Counted from the stretch's first letter, positions 9,776-17,837 are shown. The stretch is 37,452 nt of DNA from CAYNFR01 sp964396595 (GCA_964396595.1 CAYNFR010000032.1:1-37452); one strand, 5' to 3'. Made by a program: numbers and translations. Notes: generated by a model not told the origin, from the sequence alone.

Positions 9776-9863
9776 ATATGTCTATTTGTGCAGAATGCTT
9801 GTGGAGTAATAGTCACATATAATTTCGCACTTTTTTTTGAATTTAATGTCATAATAGACATAT
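9776..9863. repeat. 11-bp inverted repeat, right arm overlapping the rplS -7 box
   Basis: ATATGTCTATT at 9776-9786 and its exact complement AATAGACATAT at 9853-9863 are separated by 66 bases. Together with the ATGTC-N6-GACAT palindrome this gives three half-sites of the form ATGTC around one promoter. Confidence 0.6.
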
Positions 9864-9868
9864 ATTTG
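9836..9868 (+). promoter_or_regulatory. Bacteroidota-type promoter of rplS
   Basis: TATATTTG at 9861-9868 fits the TAnnTTTG -7 box. A TTTG at 9836-9839 is in place for the -33 box, with 21 bases between. The rplS ATG follows 25 bases after the -7 box. The spacer holds the palindrome ATGTC-N6-GACAT (9846-9861), and the right arm of an 11-bp inverted repeat overlaps the -7 box. Confidence 0.6.
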
Positions 9869-9893
9869 CAGCCATTTTGAAAATACAGCGACA

Positions 9894-10250
9894 ATGGATC
9901 CTATAAAATACGTTCACGAGCAGTTAAGCCCTAAGAGAGATTTTCCTGAATTTGGTCCGGGTGACAATATTTCGGTCAGTTTCAAGATCATCGAAGGAGC
10001 GAAGGAGAGAGTGCAGATATTTAAAGGTGATGTAATCCAAATCAAAGGCCAAGGCGCTACAAAGACATTTACTGTAAGAAAAATGTCTGGCAATGTTGGT
10101 GTAGAGCGTATTTTCCCATTTTCAGTACCGGCGATAGTTGGTATTGAGGTGAACAAGAGGGGTAAAGTGCGTCGTTCTAGATTATTTTATCTCAGAGATT
10201 TATTAGGCAAAAAGGCTAAGATTAAAGAGAAGAAAAGCTCAGCGAAGTGA
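9894..10250 (+). CDS. rplS: 50S ribosomal protein L19 (bL19)
   Basis: At 118 residues it has the usual bL19 length (about 115). The diagnostic segments are present: F-x-P-G-D (about 20-24), V-Q-I-F-K-G-D-V-I (about 39-47), T-F-T-V-R-K-M-S (about 57-64), G-V-E-R-I-F-P (about 67-73) and the R-R-S-R-L-F-Y-L-R end with a Lys-rich tail. It sits at the 30S-50S interface in the large subunit. A promoter is visible directly upstream. The stop codon overlaps the GTG start of the next gene (GTGA), so the downstream lipoprotein is probably translated by coupling. rplS usually follows trmD in other bacteria; here trmD is absent from both sides. Confidence 0.96.
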   Translation: MDPIKYVHEQLSPKRDFPEFGPGDNISVSFKIIEGAKERVQIFKGDVIQIKGQGATKTFTVRKMSGNVGVERIFPFSVPAIVGIEVNKRGKVRRSRLFYLRDLLGKKAKIKEKKSSAK

Positions 10251-10621
10251 TAAATCGCAGGCGAGTTTCTGCTTTTGTTTTTTTGACAGTACTCGTTTTT
10301 TCCTGTAAAAAGGATAATCACCTTAACAATGAACTCTTACAGGGTAGATGGTTAGTGGTTGAAGCTTACAGGAATGAGGCGCTTACCAAAACGTTGGAAA
10401 ATGCGTATTTTTTGTTTGAAGACGAACATATTCTTTCGACTAATTTATTGCCCGATGCCGAGAGAATAGGGTATATAATCAGCAAAAAATCTATTATTCA
10501 TCAGACGCCGGATCAAGTCGAATATCAAGTCACTAAACTCACGGCTGATTCCTTATCTTTGACGACGGTGATTAGTAATAACAGATTTAATTTGATATTG
10601 ATTAAGGCAATAGATTTATAG
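10247..10621 (+). CDS. Small lipocalin-like lipoprotein, coupled to rplS
   Basis: The product has 124 residues. Basic start, hydrophobic run and a lipobox Val-Phe-Ser-Cys put the lipidated cysteine at residue 20, with Lys-Lys-Asp after it. The mature part opens with L-L-Q-G-R-W-L-V-V-E-A-Y, the first strand typical of small Bacteroidota lipocalin-like lipoproteins. No other methionine occurs in the protein, so the GTG at 10247, overlapping the rplS stop by four bases, is the only sensible start. Its place between two ribosomal protein genes looks like operon hitch-hiking; no functional link is shown. The lipocalin fold is an inference from the first strands. Confidence 0.65.
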   Translation: MINRRRVSAFVFLTVLVFSCKKDNHLNNELLQGRWLVVEAYRNEALTKTLENAYFLFEDEHILSTNLLPDAERIGYIISKKSIIHQTPDQVEYQVTKLTADSLSLTTVISNNRFNLILIKAIDL

Positions 10622-10676
10622 CTCGATTCGTGATTAGTCATTATTAACAAGAATAAAAATTATTTAATAATAAAGG

Positions 10677-10716
10677 CCGCTAAACCATTCATTCTGGTAT
10701 CAAGCGGTATGGTTTA
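10677..10716 (+). promoter_or_regulatory. Interleaved complementary segments in the rpsP leader
   Basis: CCGCT (10677-10681) can pair with AGCGG (10703-10707). TAAACCAT (10681-10688) can pair with ATGGTTTA (10709-10716). The two helices interleave, so they form either alternative hairpins or a pseudoknot. The element ends 20 bases before the rpsP ATG. I see no TAnnTTTG box in the 114-base leader. Confidence 0.35.
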
Positions 10717-10735
10717 ACCAAGTAAATTAATTAAG

Positions 10736-11227
10736 ATGCCTGTAAAAATTAGATTGGCAAGAAGAGGGCGTACAAAACAGCCTTTTTATCACATCATCGT
10801 AGCTGACGCGAGAGCTCCGAGAGATGGAAAATTTATTGAAAAAATAGGTAGTTATAACCCTATGACTAAACCTGCCACAATTGATCTTGATCGCGACAAG
10901 GCTTATGAGTGGCTAACTAAAGGCGCTCAACCTACAGAGACGGCACGTGCGATTCTTAGGTTCAAAGGTGTATTGTACAAGAAGCACCTCCAGAGAGGCG
11001 TTTCTAAAGGTGCGATGACCCAAGAAGCTGCAGACCAGTTGTTTGCTGAATACGTAAACACCAAAGAGTCTAGAATAGCTACACGCTTCGAACAGACTAA
11101 AAAAGAAAGAGAAGAGTTCCATAAGTTGGTATTCGGCACACCAGGCAAAGCGCCGGTGATTGAAACCGGAGACACTAATGCACTTGGAGAATTTAATAGT
11201 GCATCATCCGGATCTGAGGAAGAATAA
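10736..11227 (+). CDS. rpsP: 30S ribosomal protein S16 (bS16) with long C-terminal extension
   Basis: Residues 1-80 are a full bS16: the start V-K-I-R-L-A-R-R-G-R-x-K-x-P-F-Y, then R-D-G-K-F-I-E-K-I-G-S-Y-N-P, then the GAQPT segment near residue 62-66. The protein is 163 residues, about twice the bacterial minimum (about 82). The extra part has a charged helical stretch (about 95-130) and an acidic Ser/Glu tail. Extended S16 proteins are common in Bacteroidota, so this is a lineage trait rather than an error. rimM, usually next, is not present; an unrecognised 457-residue gene follows instead after 48 bases that contain a 6-bp hairpin. Confidence 0.95.
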   Translation: MPVKIRLARRGRTKQPFYHIIVADARAPRDGKFIEKIGSYNPMTKPATIDLDRDKAYEWLTKGAQPTETARAILRFKGVLYKKHLQRGVSKGAMTQEAADQLFAEYVNTKESRIATRFEQTKKEREEFHKLVFGTPGKAPVIETGDTNALGEFNSASSGSEEE

Positions 11228-11241
11228 CATATTATTCATTA

Positions 11242-11260
11242 CGTTGAGTTATAATCAACG
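11242..11260 (+). other. Small hairpin after rpsP
   Basis: CGTTGA (11242-11247) and TCAACG (11255-11260) form a 6-bp stem with a 7-base loop between rpsP and the next gene. No T-run follows, so it is not a standard terminator; it could be a processing or mRNA-stability site. Confidence 0.4.
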
Positions 11261-11275
11261 CTAACCTTCTTTGCC

Positions 11276-12649
11276 ATGATGGAGCTAAACAAATCTTATA
11301 ACGAAGAGCTTGATGTGATTCGTAAGGCTATTCAGAATTCTGAACAACTGAGTACTTATCTTGAGTCAGAAGAAGAAGAAAGCTATAACGAGTTAAAAAA
11401 CGAATTCGAACCCGCTATTGAGGCGTTGCATGACAATGTTTCAATGAATGACCCCCTTCAGCTTATTGCGCTGGAAAACAAACTGCTTGATCCGGCTTTT
11501 GAAGGATTGTTTCTTCCTAGAATTCTAGGTTATAGCGTTCTGCGCGGCTCAATAGACGATACATTTAAGTATATACGTCCTCAGAATCATTTTCGAAAGG
11601 TAATCCTTGCAATTGCAGAATCAGCTAATTTCGAACATATCAGCAAGCGTATCGGTCAGACAATCGAGGTAGGTTTCGCGCTGAGTAGTGATATATGGAT
11701 TACTAATCTCATCAGCGAGATCGATAATAAGAGAGTTAAAGCTTTCTTGCAAGAACAACGTAAAGCCGAATTTAGAGATGTTCGGTCAAGGCACACAGCT
11801 TACCTTAAATATCAAAAACAGTTGAGTAAGTACAACTTCCTCACTGTTGAGACGCCTGATGATGCAGCGGATCTGAAGTTAGAGTTTAATACTATCAGGA
11901 CATTTCTTCTTCATAGAGCAGGATTGTCGGGCTTTCCCATTTCCAGCGTATACTCTTTCTTATCTCAGCTTATAAAAAATGATTCATTAGGTAACTCTCA
12001 GGAGCACCTGGAGATTCTTATGATTATCGGTTTGTTCTTTGAGTTAGAAAAAGAGGATGCTACTTTATTGGCTAAACGTTTGGAAGTTTACAATACGGAA
12101 ATAGATGACCTCTACCTCAGAGCGCTAGTCAATATTCAGAATGTTCAACAAGTAATAGATGAAGCTTCCTATAAGAGATTGCATCATGTTATTGAATCAA
12201 GAAAGATACCTAGCCTTCAGGGGGCATTGAATATCATCAGTCAGACGGCAGACTTAGGTTATCTAAATGCAGAAGCGGCTGAGTTAATCAAGGATTACTG
12301 TAATGGCAATCAAGGATTAAGCCTCAATAACACTGCCATCAGAAATTATATCTACGCTAAGCTTTCTGTGTATATTAACTCACTACAAGAGAGCGACTAT
12401 AATGAGTATTTTGAGATCAATAAGGCCTTCGCAGGATATATGAATCTTTTTGACAACGAAAGGTTCAATCAAGGGCTTAAGGATCTGAGTATGCGTTATG
12501 TCAAGAAGTTATTAAAGGTGTTTGTGGATAAGCGAGGTAAGGAATATCAAGATGTCAAACGTTTTATTTCAACCGTATTCGTAGATCAAAGATTTCTGAA
12601 GGATAAAGAGGTAAAGGAGATGTTTAAGACTAAGCGAAAGAAGGTCTAG
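11276..12649 (+). CDS. Unrecognised 457-residue cytosolic helical protein
   Basis: I do not recognise this family. There is no signal peptide and no membrane segment. The chain is predicted mainly helical and highly charged. An acidic stretch near residues 28-45 (Glu-Glu-Glu-Glu-Ser-Tyr-Asn-Glu) precedes hydrophobic helices, and the C-terminus is strongly basic (ends Lys-Thr-Lys-Arg-Lys-Lys-Val). The pattern of repeated amphipathic helices is compatible with an alpha-solenoid or scaffold. No catalytic motif (nucleotide-binding loop, metal ligands, methyltransferase loop) is visible. It follows rpsP on the same strand where rimM is often found, but it is neither RimM nor TrmD in length or motif. 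Codon use and composition look like the neighbours. The start is one of two adjacent ATGs (11276 or 11279). Confidence 0.8.
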   Translation: MMELNKSYNEELDVIRKAIQNSEQLSTYLESEEEESYNELKNEFEPAIEALHDNVSMNDPLQLIALENKLLDPAFEGLFLPRILGYSVLRGSIDDTFKYIRPQNHFRKVILAIAESANFEHISKRIGQTIEVGFALSSDIWITNLISEIDNKRVKAFLQEQRKAEFRDVRSRHTAYLKYQKQLSKYNFLTVETPDDAADLKLEFNTIRTFLLHRAGLSGFPISSVYSFLSQLIKNDSLGNSQEHLEILMIIGLFFELEKEDATLLAKRLEVYNTEIDDLYLRALVNIQNVQQVIDEASYKRLHHVIESRKIPSLQGALNIISQTADLGYLNAEAAELIKDYCNGNQGLSLNNTAIRNYIYAKLSVYINSLQESDYNEYFEINKAFAGYMNLFDNERFNQGLKDLSMRYVKKLLKVFVDKRGKEYQDVKRFISTVFVDQRFLKDKEVKEMFKTKRKKV

Positions 12650-12951
12650 GTTTTCTATTGTTTCATTTTTGGACTTGTCTCATTTTGTAGGCAGCATCGT
12701 TGTATAAGTTCAAAAGTGCTGATAATCAACGTTTTATGGCCAGATGTGTTTTATTAAGATAAAACGATTTGTAGCTTTTATTTTTAGCTAACTCGCTGTA
12801 ATTTTAGATTTAAGTCATCTGTCGTAGTTCCCAATTTTTTATAGAATCATTGAGTAAGGCTTAATATTCATTGCGTGGTTTATAGATGCTATTTACAAGG
12901 GTAAGCTATTTTATTTGTCCAAGGGTCTGAAAACCAAGCTATGTACATCAC
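12650..12951. other. AT-rich non-coding gap left of the IS remnant
   Basis: About 300 bases with no credible gene on either strand. It holds a short imperfect hairpin (TAGCT and AGCTA around 12772-12790) and runs of A/T. It may contain the decayed downstream end of the adjacent insertion sequence, but I could not identify a terminal inverted repeat or target duplication. Confidence 0.5.
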
Positions 12952-13540
12952 TCAAGCTTCGGCAGTCAATTTAAGATTAATATCCCTAATTGCAGCTAAT
13001 ACTTGAGAATTGTTGATGATACTTTTAATGGGGATATCAACTTGTTCATTCAAGGCTTCTACGAGCTTTTTGATAGCTTCATAGATGACTTCCCTTAATC
13101 TTTGCATCATTGTGGGTTTTAGTCAGTGTTGACTGCACTATTTCAAGAGTGCTGTCAATGCTCTGATAATCATTGATAGCTTTGTTATGTGAATGTAGGT
13201 TGTCAGCTAGCAAGCATTGAGTTGTGTCGGCTAATTGCACATCAAGGTATCGTGATTGACATTTGCCATAATCAAATATTTGTTTTAGTTTTTCACAAGC
13301 CACTTCTATTGCCCATCTTGTTTGATATAAATTATAGGCTTTTTGAGCGGTAATGTGTTTATCTGTACAGATTATGGCCTGCCATTTTGATCCTCTTTGT
13401 TTGCTTTTGATGTAGATAAGAGAGTAGGTGATACCTTTAGAGGCTACGTGTGCTTTTATAAAAAAAAGCATTCTCAGATGGCGATTATTTTTTCGATGTG
13501 TACCACGTTGTAGACTAACTTCGATCTGTAAATAAATCAA
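12952..13540 (-). pseudogene. Decayed IS4-type DDE transposase, C-terminal remnant
   Basis: The frame from 13540 to 13079 encodes the C-terminal part of a DDE transposase. Residues about 69-84 of this fragment hold the IS4 signature Y-(2)-R-(3)-E-(6)-K exactly (Tyr-Gln-Thr-Arg ... Glu ... Lys), followed by G-K-C-Q-S and an A-D-T-T-Q-C-L segment typical of Bacteroidota IS4-family enzymes. The N-terminal half with the first two catalytic aspartates is missing: a stop lies just upstream of 13540 and the next gene starts at 13594. A second frame on the same strand, 13110-12952, encodes 52 further residues that look like the displaced C-terminal tail, so a frameshift near 13079-13110 is likely. 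The element is inactive. Confidence 0.75.
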
Positions 13541-13593
13541 TTTCTAAAAGTTGCACTTATTGGTTGATACCAAGGGTTATTAAAAAATAAACT

Positions 13594-14691
13594 ATGACAA
13601 CTTACTATTGGCGTATCTTTTTCCTCATACTAATATATTGCGTTCAGGCTTCACTTGAGGCGCAGAGGCAGACAGAAAATGTTTTCATCATCACGGTAGA
13701 TGGTCTGAGGTGGCAAGAATTGTTTGGTGGAGCGGACAGTATTCTTTTGGCGGACAAGAGTTATGTCAAGGATAGTGCTGCGTTGCATAATAGATATTGG
13801 GATAGGGATGCTAGCGTACGTCGCAAGAAATTGATGCCTTGGATGTGGGATATTTTATCTAATCACGGACAGATTCTGGGAAATCAATGGCTCGGAAATC
13901 GTGGTTTTACATCAAATATGCATTGGTTTTCATACCCGGGATATAATGAATTGTTGTCAGGATATTCAGATCCTTATGTCAATTCAAATGACAAAAAACC
14001 TAATCCCAATGTAACTGTACTTGAGTGGTTGCATCATCATGCAGCCTTAGATGGGAAGGTTGCAGCCTTCGCCTCTTGGGATGTTTTTCCTTACATAATT
14101 AATGTTGAGCGTTCCGGCGTGCCGGTAAATGCAGGATTTGACACAGCTTCAGGAGAATTTTTGACTGAACGTGAGAAGTATTTGAACACTCTTCAAGCTC
14201 AGACATTCAGCCCGTGGGGTTCAGTTCGACTAGATGTTTTTACGCATCAATATACAATTGAATACCTGAAGCGCGCGAGGCCTCGTGTTTGTTTCGTAGG
14301 GTATGGAGAGGTTGATGATTTTGCGCATGACCACAGATATGATCATTATCTCAATGCCATTAATCGGACTGATAACTTTATAAGAGATCTGTGGGATTAT
14401 TGCCAGTCCGACCCTTTCTATAAAGACAAGACTAGCTTCGTTATCACTACGGATCACGGCAGAGGGGACAAGATCAAGAGTGAATGGACGGGTCATGGCA
14501 AGATTTATGAAGGATCTAATCAAGTGTGGATCGCGGTACTAGGACCTGACACATACGCACTGGGGGAGCGCAGTGATAACATGACCTTCACGCTCTCGCA
14601 GACGGCTGCCACGGTTGCGGCCCTGTTGGGCTATGACTTGAGTTCATATAAAGAAGTGGCGCCCGTATTAGAGGGTGTTTTTAAAGAATGA
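13594..14691 (+). CDS. Secreted alkaline-phosphatase-superfamily hydrolase
   Basis: The product has 365 residues with a signal peptide at about 1-23. It follows the order of type I phosphodiesterase/nucleotide-pyrophosphatase-like members of the alkaline phosphatase superfamily. Metal ligands visible: Asp36 in V-D-G-L-R-W, Asp241 or Asp242 with His245 in a D-D-F-A-H stretch, Asp287-His288 in T-T-D-H-G-R-G, and His301 in T-G-H-G. The residue in the nucleophile position, before Tyr-Pro-Gly-Tyr, is Ser113 where nucleotide pyrophosphatases have Thr. This suggests a two-zinc periplasmic or surface phospho- or sulfo-esterase; the substrate cannot be told. It lies alone between the IS remnant and a convergent gene, with 53 bases between the remnant and its start. 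Confidence 0.75.
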   Translation: MTTYYWRIFFLILIYCVQASLEAQRQTENVFIITVDGLRWQELFGGADSILLADKSYVKDSAALHNRYWDRDASVRRKKLMPWMWDILSNHGQILGNQWLGNRGFTSNMHWFSYPGYNELLSGYSDPYVNSNDKKPNPNVTVLEWLHHHAALDGKVAAFASWDVFPYIINVERSGVPVNAGFDTASGEFLTEREKYLNTLQAQTFSPWGSVRLDVFTHQYTIEYLKRARPRVCFVGYGEVDDFAHDHRYDHYLNAINRTDNFIRDLWDYCQSDPFYKDKTSFVITTDHGRGDKIKSEWTGHGKIYEGSNQVWIAVLGPDTYALGERSDNMTFTLSQTAATVAALLGYDLSSYKEVAPVLEGVFKE

Positions 14692-14801
14692 AAATTATCA
14701 TAACGTGTTAAGTCGACTCTAAACTTTCATGGGCTGTATAGATAACCATGCTTTAAGCCACCAGGCAATCCTGCGTACGATTATAATGGAGGGATAGAAT
14801 G

Positions 14802-16220
14802 CTATTCCTGCGCCTCTATCTTTTCGAGTTCCAATTGTTCCAGTATCGCATCTAGATTTTCTGCGGGTACTTTGCGCAATTTGATCTTATGATCTTTGTC
14901 GATGATGTAAATTAATGGCGTCTGAACAGCATTGTAAATGCTCAATACACCGGAGCGATTAAATTGATCGCCTGCATTGATGAGTGACTCCATGTTCTTC
15001 TTCTTGATATCTGCCCAGCAGCTGTCGTACTCTTTTCCTGTACGTGTGCATATCGTAAGGATTTTTACTTTTTCTGCCCATTTTTCATTTAGCTCGAGCA
15101 AATGCGGTATCGCTTTCTCACAATACCCGCACTCAGGCCGCCAAAAAACCAGAATATTATACTCCGCATCAAGATCTTGAAGTCCGACGGGCGATCCATC
15201 TTCGCGCTGAATGACGAATGGAGGTGCTGGTTTTCCTATTAATACGGGTGCTAGTTTTTCGGCATTATCTATTATTTCAAGTAAATTTTGTTCGCTTACC
15301 CATGGCGCTTTGCCTTTGGCATAGTAGTTTAAGGCCAGATGTACATAAACTCCTTCCATTCCGATAAACTTCGAATTGGCGTAATTCGTTATAAGCCAGC
15401 TCAGATAGTATCTGAATGTCTCTTGGTTTTTTTCCATCATGCCTAGTAGATAATCCACGGATACATTGATAGAATCTGGATATCTAGGCGTGAGATTGTC
15501 TATATAGAAATTGACGCGGTCATGAATAATCGGTGTGCGAAGTATGGCCGGATGACTGAGATCGACATGTTCAAAATATTTAGATTTGTAATACAGATAC
15601 CGCTGCATATTTACTTCTTCTTCATCCCCTTCAAACTCCGGAAAATCAAAAGGTAGATTTGCACGGATCAGGAGAGAGGTAATGGTATTAGGGTAATCGC
15701 GGATGATATTCTGTTGTACCAGCGCAACATTGGCATTGATTTGATCATAATCCTGAACGAGCTGATCGATGATACTCATCTGGCTGCTGTCGGTGGTACT
15801 CAGTGCTAATTCTATATTCTGCAAAGAAGACCTGCTGTCAGATAGAAAGAGCATATAGTCCGTAAATAATTCATTGTCTTCTGAACCTTCAAATCGTATG
15901 GAGTTATCACGACTCACGTCAGCGAATAATTTGAATGTCTGATCTTCCGGTTCTATAATGAATTGATAAAATACGCCTTGTGGTACGGATATGAGCAGGT
16001 ACAATCCCGGAGATAGAAGGCTGTCATTAGTGTAATGAAAGGTCTCACCACTTTCTGAACGGAGAACAGTATCTAATACCAGCATCCTGTCTGCAAGATA
16101 GTATCCTAAGACAATTGTGTCCCCGGGATAGTTTTCTAACTCTATCTCGATATCAACCTGCGCATTAACTGAGCTAAGTAGGAAAAGTCCTAAAACGAAA
16201 GACAATAAATGTATTTTCAT
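14802..16220 (-). CDS. TlpA-like thioredoxin-fold protein with DUF4369-like N-terminus
   Basis: The start is placed at the ATG at 16220, giving a normal signal peptide (Met-Lys-Ile-His then a hydrophobic run, cleavage near Asn-Ala-Gln). The frame stays open to an ATG at 16262, which would add 14 polar residues before the signal. The mature N-terminal part (about 22-110) has the beta pattern of the DUF4369-type domain, and the middle (about 115-320) is helical, like DUF5106-type regions. The C-terminal thioredoxin domain has the active site Cys364-Gly-Tyr-Cys367 after F-W-R-P-E, and the cis-Pro loop T-P-L-I-Y-I-I. It is probably a periplasmic or envelope thiol-disulfide oxidoreductase. No redox partner is adjacent. 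Confidence 0.75.
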   Translation of the reverse strand: MKIHLLSFVLGLFLLSSVNAQVDIEIELENYPGDTIVLGYYLADRMLVLDTVLRSESGETFHYTNDSLLSPGLYLLISVPQGVFYQFIIEPEDQTFKLFADVSRDNSIRFEGSEDNELFTDYMLFLSDSRSSLQNIELALSTTDSSQMSIIDQLVQDYDQINANVALVQQNIIRDYPNTITSLLIRANLPFDFPEFEGDEEEVNMQRYLYYKSKYFEHVDLSHPAILRTPIIHDRVNFYIDNLTPRYPDSINVSVDYLLGMMEKNQETFRYYLSWLITNYANSKFIGMEGVYVHLALNYYAKGKAPWVSEQNLLEIIDNAEKLAPVLIGKPAPPFVIQREDGSPVGLQDLDAEYNILVFWRPECGYCEKAIPHLLELNEKWAEKVKILTICTRTGKEYDSCWADIKKKNMESLINAGDQFNRSGVLSIYNAVQTPLIYIIDKDHKIKLRKVPAENLDAILEQLELEKIEAQE

Positions 16221-16338
16221 ATGAATAGATGACTTGTTTAGGTGTGTTTGATCAAATGACATGCAATATTGGCAACTAATATTGGTAAGAGCGTAAAAAA
16301 CATACGACTAGTTATTCCTTTAATATTAGTTTAACAAA

Positions 16339-17271
16339 TCAGTTGCGTTTACCGGCTAGTAAATACAGGATGGCCATCCGGATAGCCACTCCATTTTCGA
16401 CCTGTTGAAGAATGATCGAATGTTCGCTATCAGCTACATCGCTATTTAGTTCTATTCCTCTGTTGATCGGGCCGGGATGCATGTTAGTTATTTCTTTATC
16501 CAATCTCCCCAATCTCGCTTTATCTATACCATAGTAAAGGGAATATTCTCTTAGGCTCGGAATGTATTTAATGTCTTGTCTTTCCAGCTGAATACGTAAT
16601 ACATTGGCCACGTCACACCATTGTAAGGCTTGATCTACATGATAGAACACTTTTACACCGAGAGACTCGATATGCTTGGGAATCAGGGTAGGAGGGCCAC
16701 AGACAGCTACTTTCGCACCGAGTTTGGTAAGGCAGAAAATATTGCTTAGCGCTACGCGCGAATGTCTTATGTCGCCGATAATAGCCACTTTGACACCGGC
16801 TATTTTACCAAATTTCTCTCTTATCGAAAAAGCATCCAGTAGCGCCTGTGTAGGATGTTCGTGTGTACCGTCCCCTGCATTGACTACATTACACTTCACT
16901 TTGTCCGCGAGAAACATGGGTGCTCCCTGGATAGGGTGGCGCAATACGATCATGTCCACCTTCATTGAGAGTACATTATTGACTGTATCCAGTAAGGTTT
17001 CTCCTTTACTCACAGAGGATGCCGAGGCTGAAAAGTTTAATACATCGGCAGAGAGTCTCTTTTCTGCCAATTCAAACGAAATCCTCGTACGCGTCGAATT
17101 CTCGAAGAATAAATTGGCTATCGTAAAATCACGTAATGAAGGCACCTTCTTCACAGGTCGATTCAAAACATCTTTAAAACTGTCCGCTGTTTTAAAAATT
17201 AAATCAATGTCTGCTTCTGTAATGTATTTGATACCAAGTAAGTGGGATGTACTAAGAACAGATTCGGCCAT
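16339..17271 (-). CDS. pyrB: Aspartate carbamoyltransferase, catalytic chain
   Basis: It joins carbamoyl phosphate and aspartate in the committed step of pyrimidine synthesis. At 310 residues it matches the family (about 311). The carbamoyl-phosphate loop is Ser-Thr-Arg-Thr-Arg at 59-63; the 80s loop that reaches into the neighbouring subunit carries Ser-x-x-Lys-Gly-Glu at about 86-91; H-P-T-Q-A-L-L-D and M-H-P-G-P-I-N-R-G-I-E are both intact. It follows pyrR with 5 bases between, as the last gene of the argS-glnS-pyrR-pyrB run. The regulatory chain gene pyrI is absent, which fits unregulated or PyrR-controlled enzymes. Confidence 0.96.
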   Translation of the reverse strand: MAESVLSTSHLLGIKYITEADIDLIFKTADSFKDVLNRPVKKVPSLRDFTIANLFFENSTRTRISFELAEKRLSADVLNFSASASSVSKGETLLDTVNNVLSMKVDMIVLRHPIQGAPMFLADKVKCNVVNAGDGTHEHPTQALLDAFSIREKFGKIAGVKVAIIGDIRHSRVALSNIFCLTKLGAKVAVCGPPTLIPKHIESLGVKVFYHVDQALQWCDVANVLRIQLERQDIKYIPSLREYSLYYGIDKARLGRLDKEITNMHPGPINRGIELNSDVADSEHSIILQQVENGVAIRMAILYLLAGKRN

Positions 17272-17276
17272 GATAT

Positions 17277-17831
17277 TTAACTCTTTCGCTCTTTTTTACT
17301 GAACATTTTTACTTGATCTTTTCCGTCGATATGCTGCCATTCGACACTGACATAAGCTTCGTCTATGGCATCTACTGTGATACCCCGATAATCTGGCTGA
17401 ATAGGAAAATGCCTATTAAAGCGTCTATCGACAAAACTAACCAACTCTAAACTTGCCGGGCGGCCAAAATCCTGTAAAACGCTGATCGCCGCATGGATGG
17501 TACGACCGGTATATAAGACATCATCGACAAGGATAACTTTCTTGCCATCGACAGAGAAGTTCATGATTGTCTCGCTAGGTAGTAAGGGCATATCTCTACG
17601 GCGATAATCATCCCGATGAAAGCTAATATCGATTTTGCCGTGATCGATTTTTCGCATGATTTCTTGTTCGAGTATACCCATTAGGCGATCTGACATGATG
17701 GCGCCTTTGTCCTGTACACCGATGATACATGTATTGCTAAAATCATTGTAATTCTCGATTAACTCATGGCAGATGCGCTTGAGTATAATGCCAAAACGCC
17801 GTGAATCTACTATGACTTTACCTATTGACAT
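17277..17831 (-). CDS. pyrR: PyrR: pyrimidine regulator / uracil phosphoribosyltransferase
   Basis: At 184 residues it has the PyrR length. The PRPP-binding loop VILVDDVLYTGRT is at 99-111, preceded by the flexible-loop Tyr-Arg-Arg-Arg-Asp stretch (76-80) typical of PyrR. In Gram-positive bacteria PyrR binds a leader RNA hairpin and attenuates pyr operons; whether Bacteroidota members do so is not shown here. Only 6 bases separate it from glnS upstream, so there is no room for a PyrR-binding leader inside this operon. It could act as the salvage enzyme alone or on a distant leader. pyrB follows after 5 bases. Confidence 0.93.
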   Translation of the reverse strand: MSIGKVIVDSRRFGIILKRICHELIENYNDFSNTCIIGVQDKGAIMSDRLMGILEQEIMRKIDHGKIDISFHRDDYRRRDMPLLPSETIMNFSVDGKKVILVDDVLYTGRTIHAAISVLQDFGRPASLELVSFVDRRFNRHFPIQPDYRGITVDAIDEAYVSVEWQHIDGKDQVKMFSKKERKS

Positions 17832-17837
17832 ATGTTT

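Noticed and set aside
16221..16262. Upstream ATG for the TlpA-like protein
   Set aside because: It adds 14 polar residues ahead of a normal signal peptide; the ATG at 16220 fits better.
16676..17302. 208-residue open frame on the plus strand
   Set aside because: It runs antisense through pyrB, whose motifs are intact.
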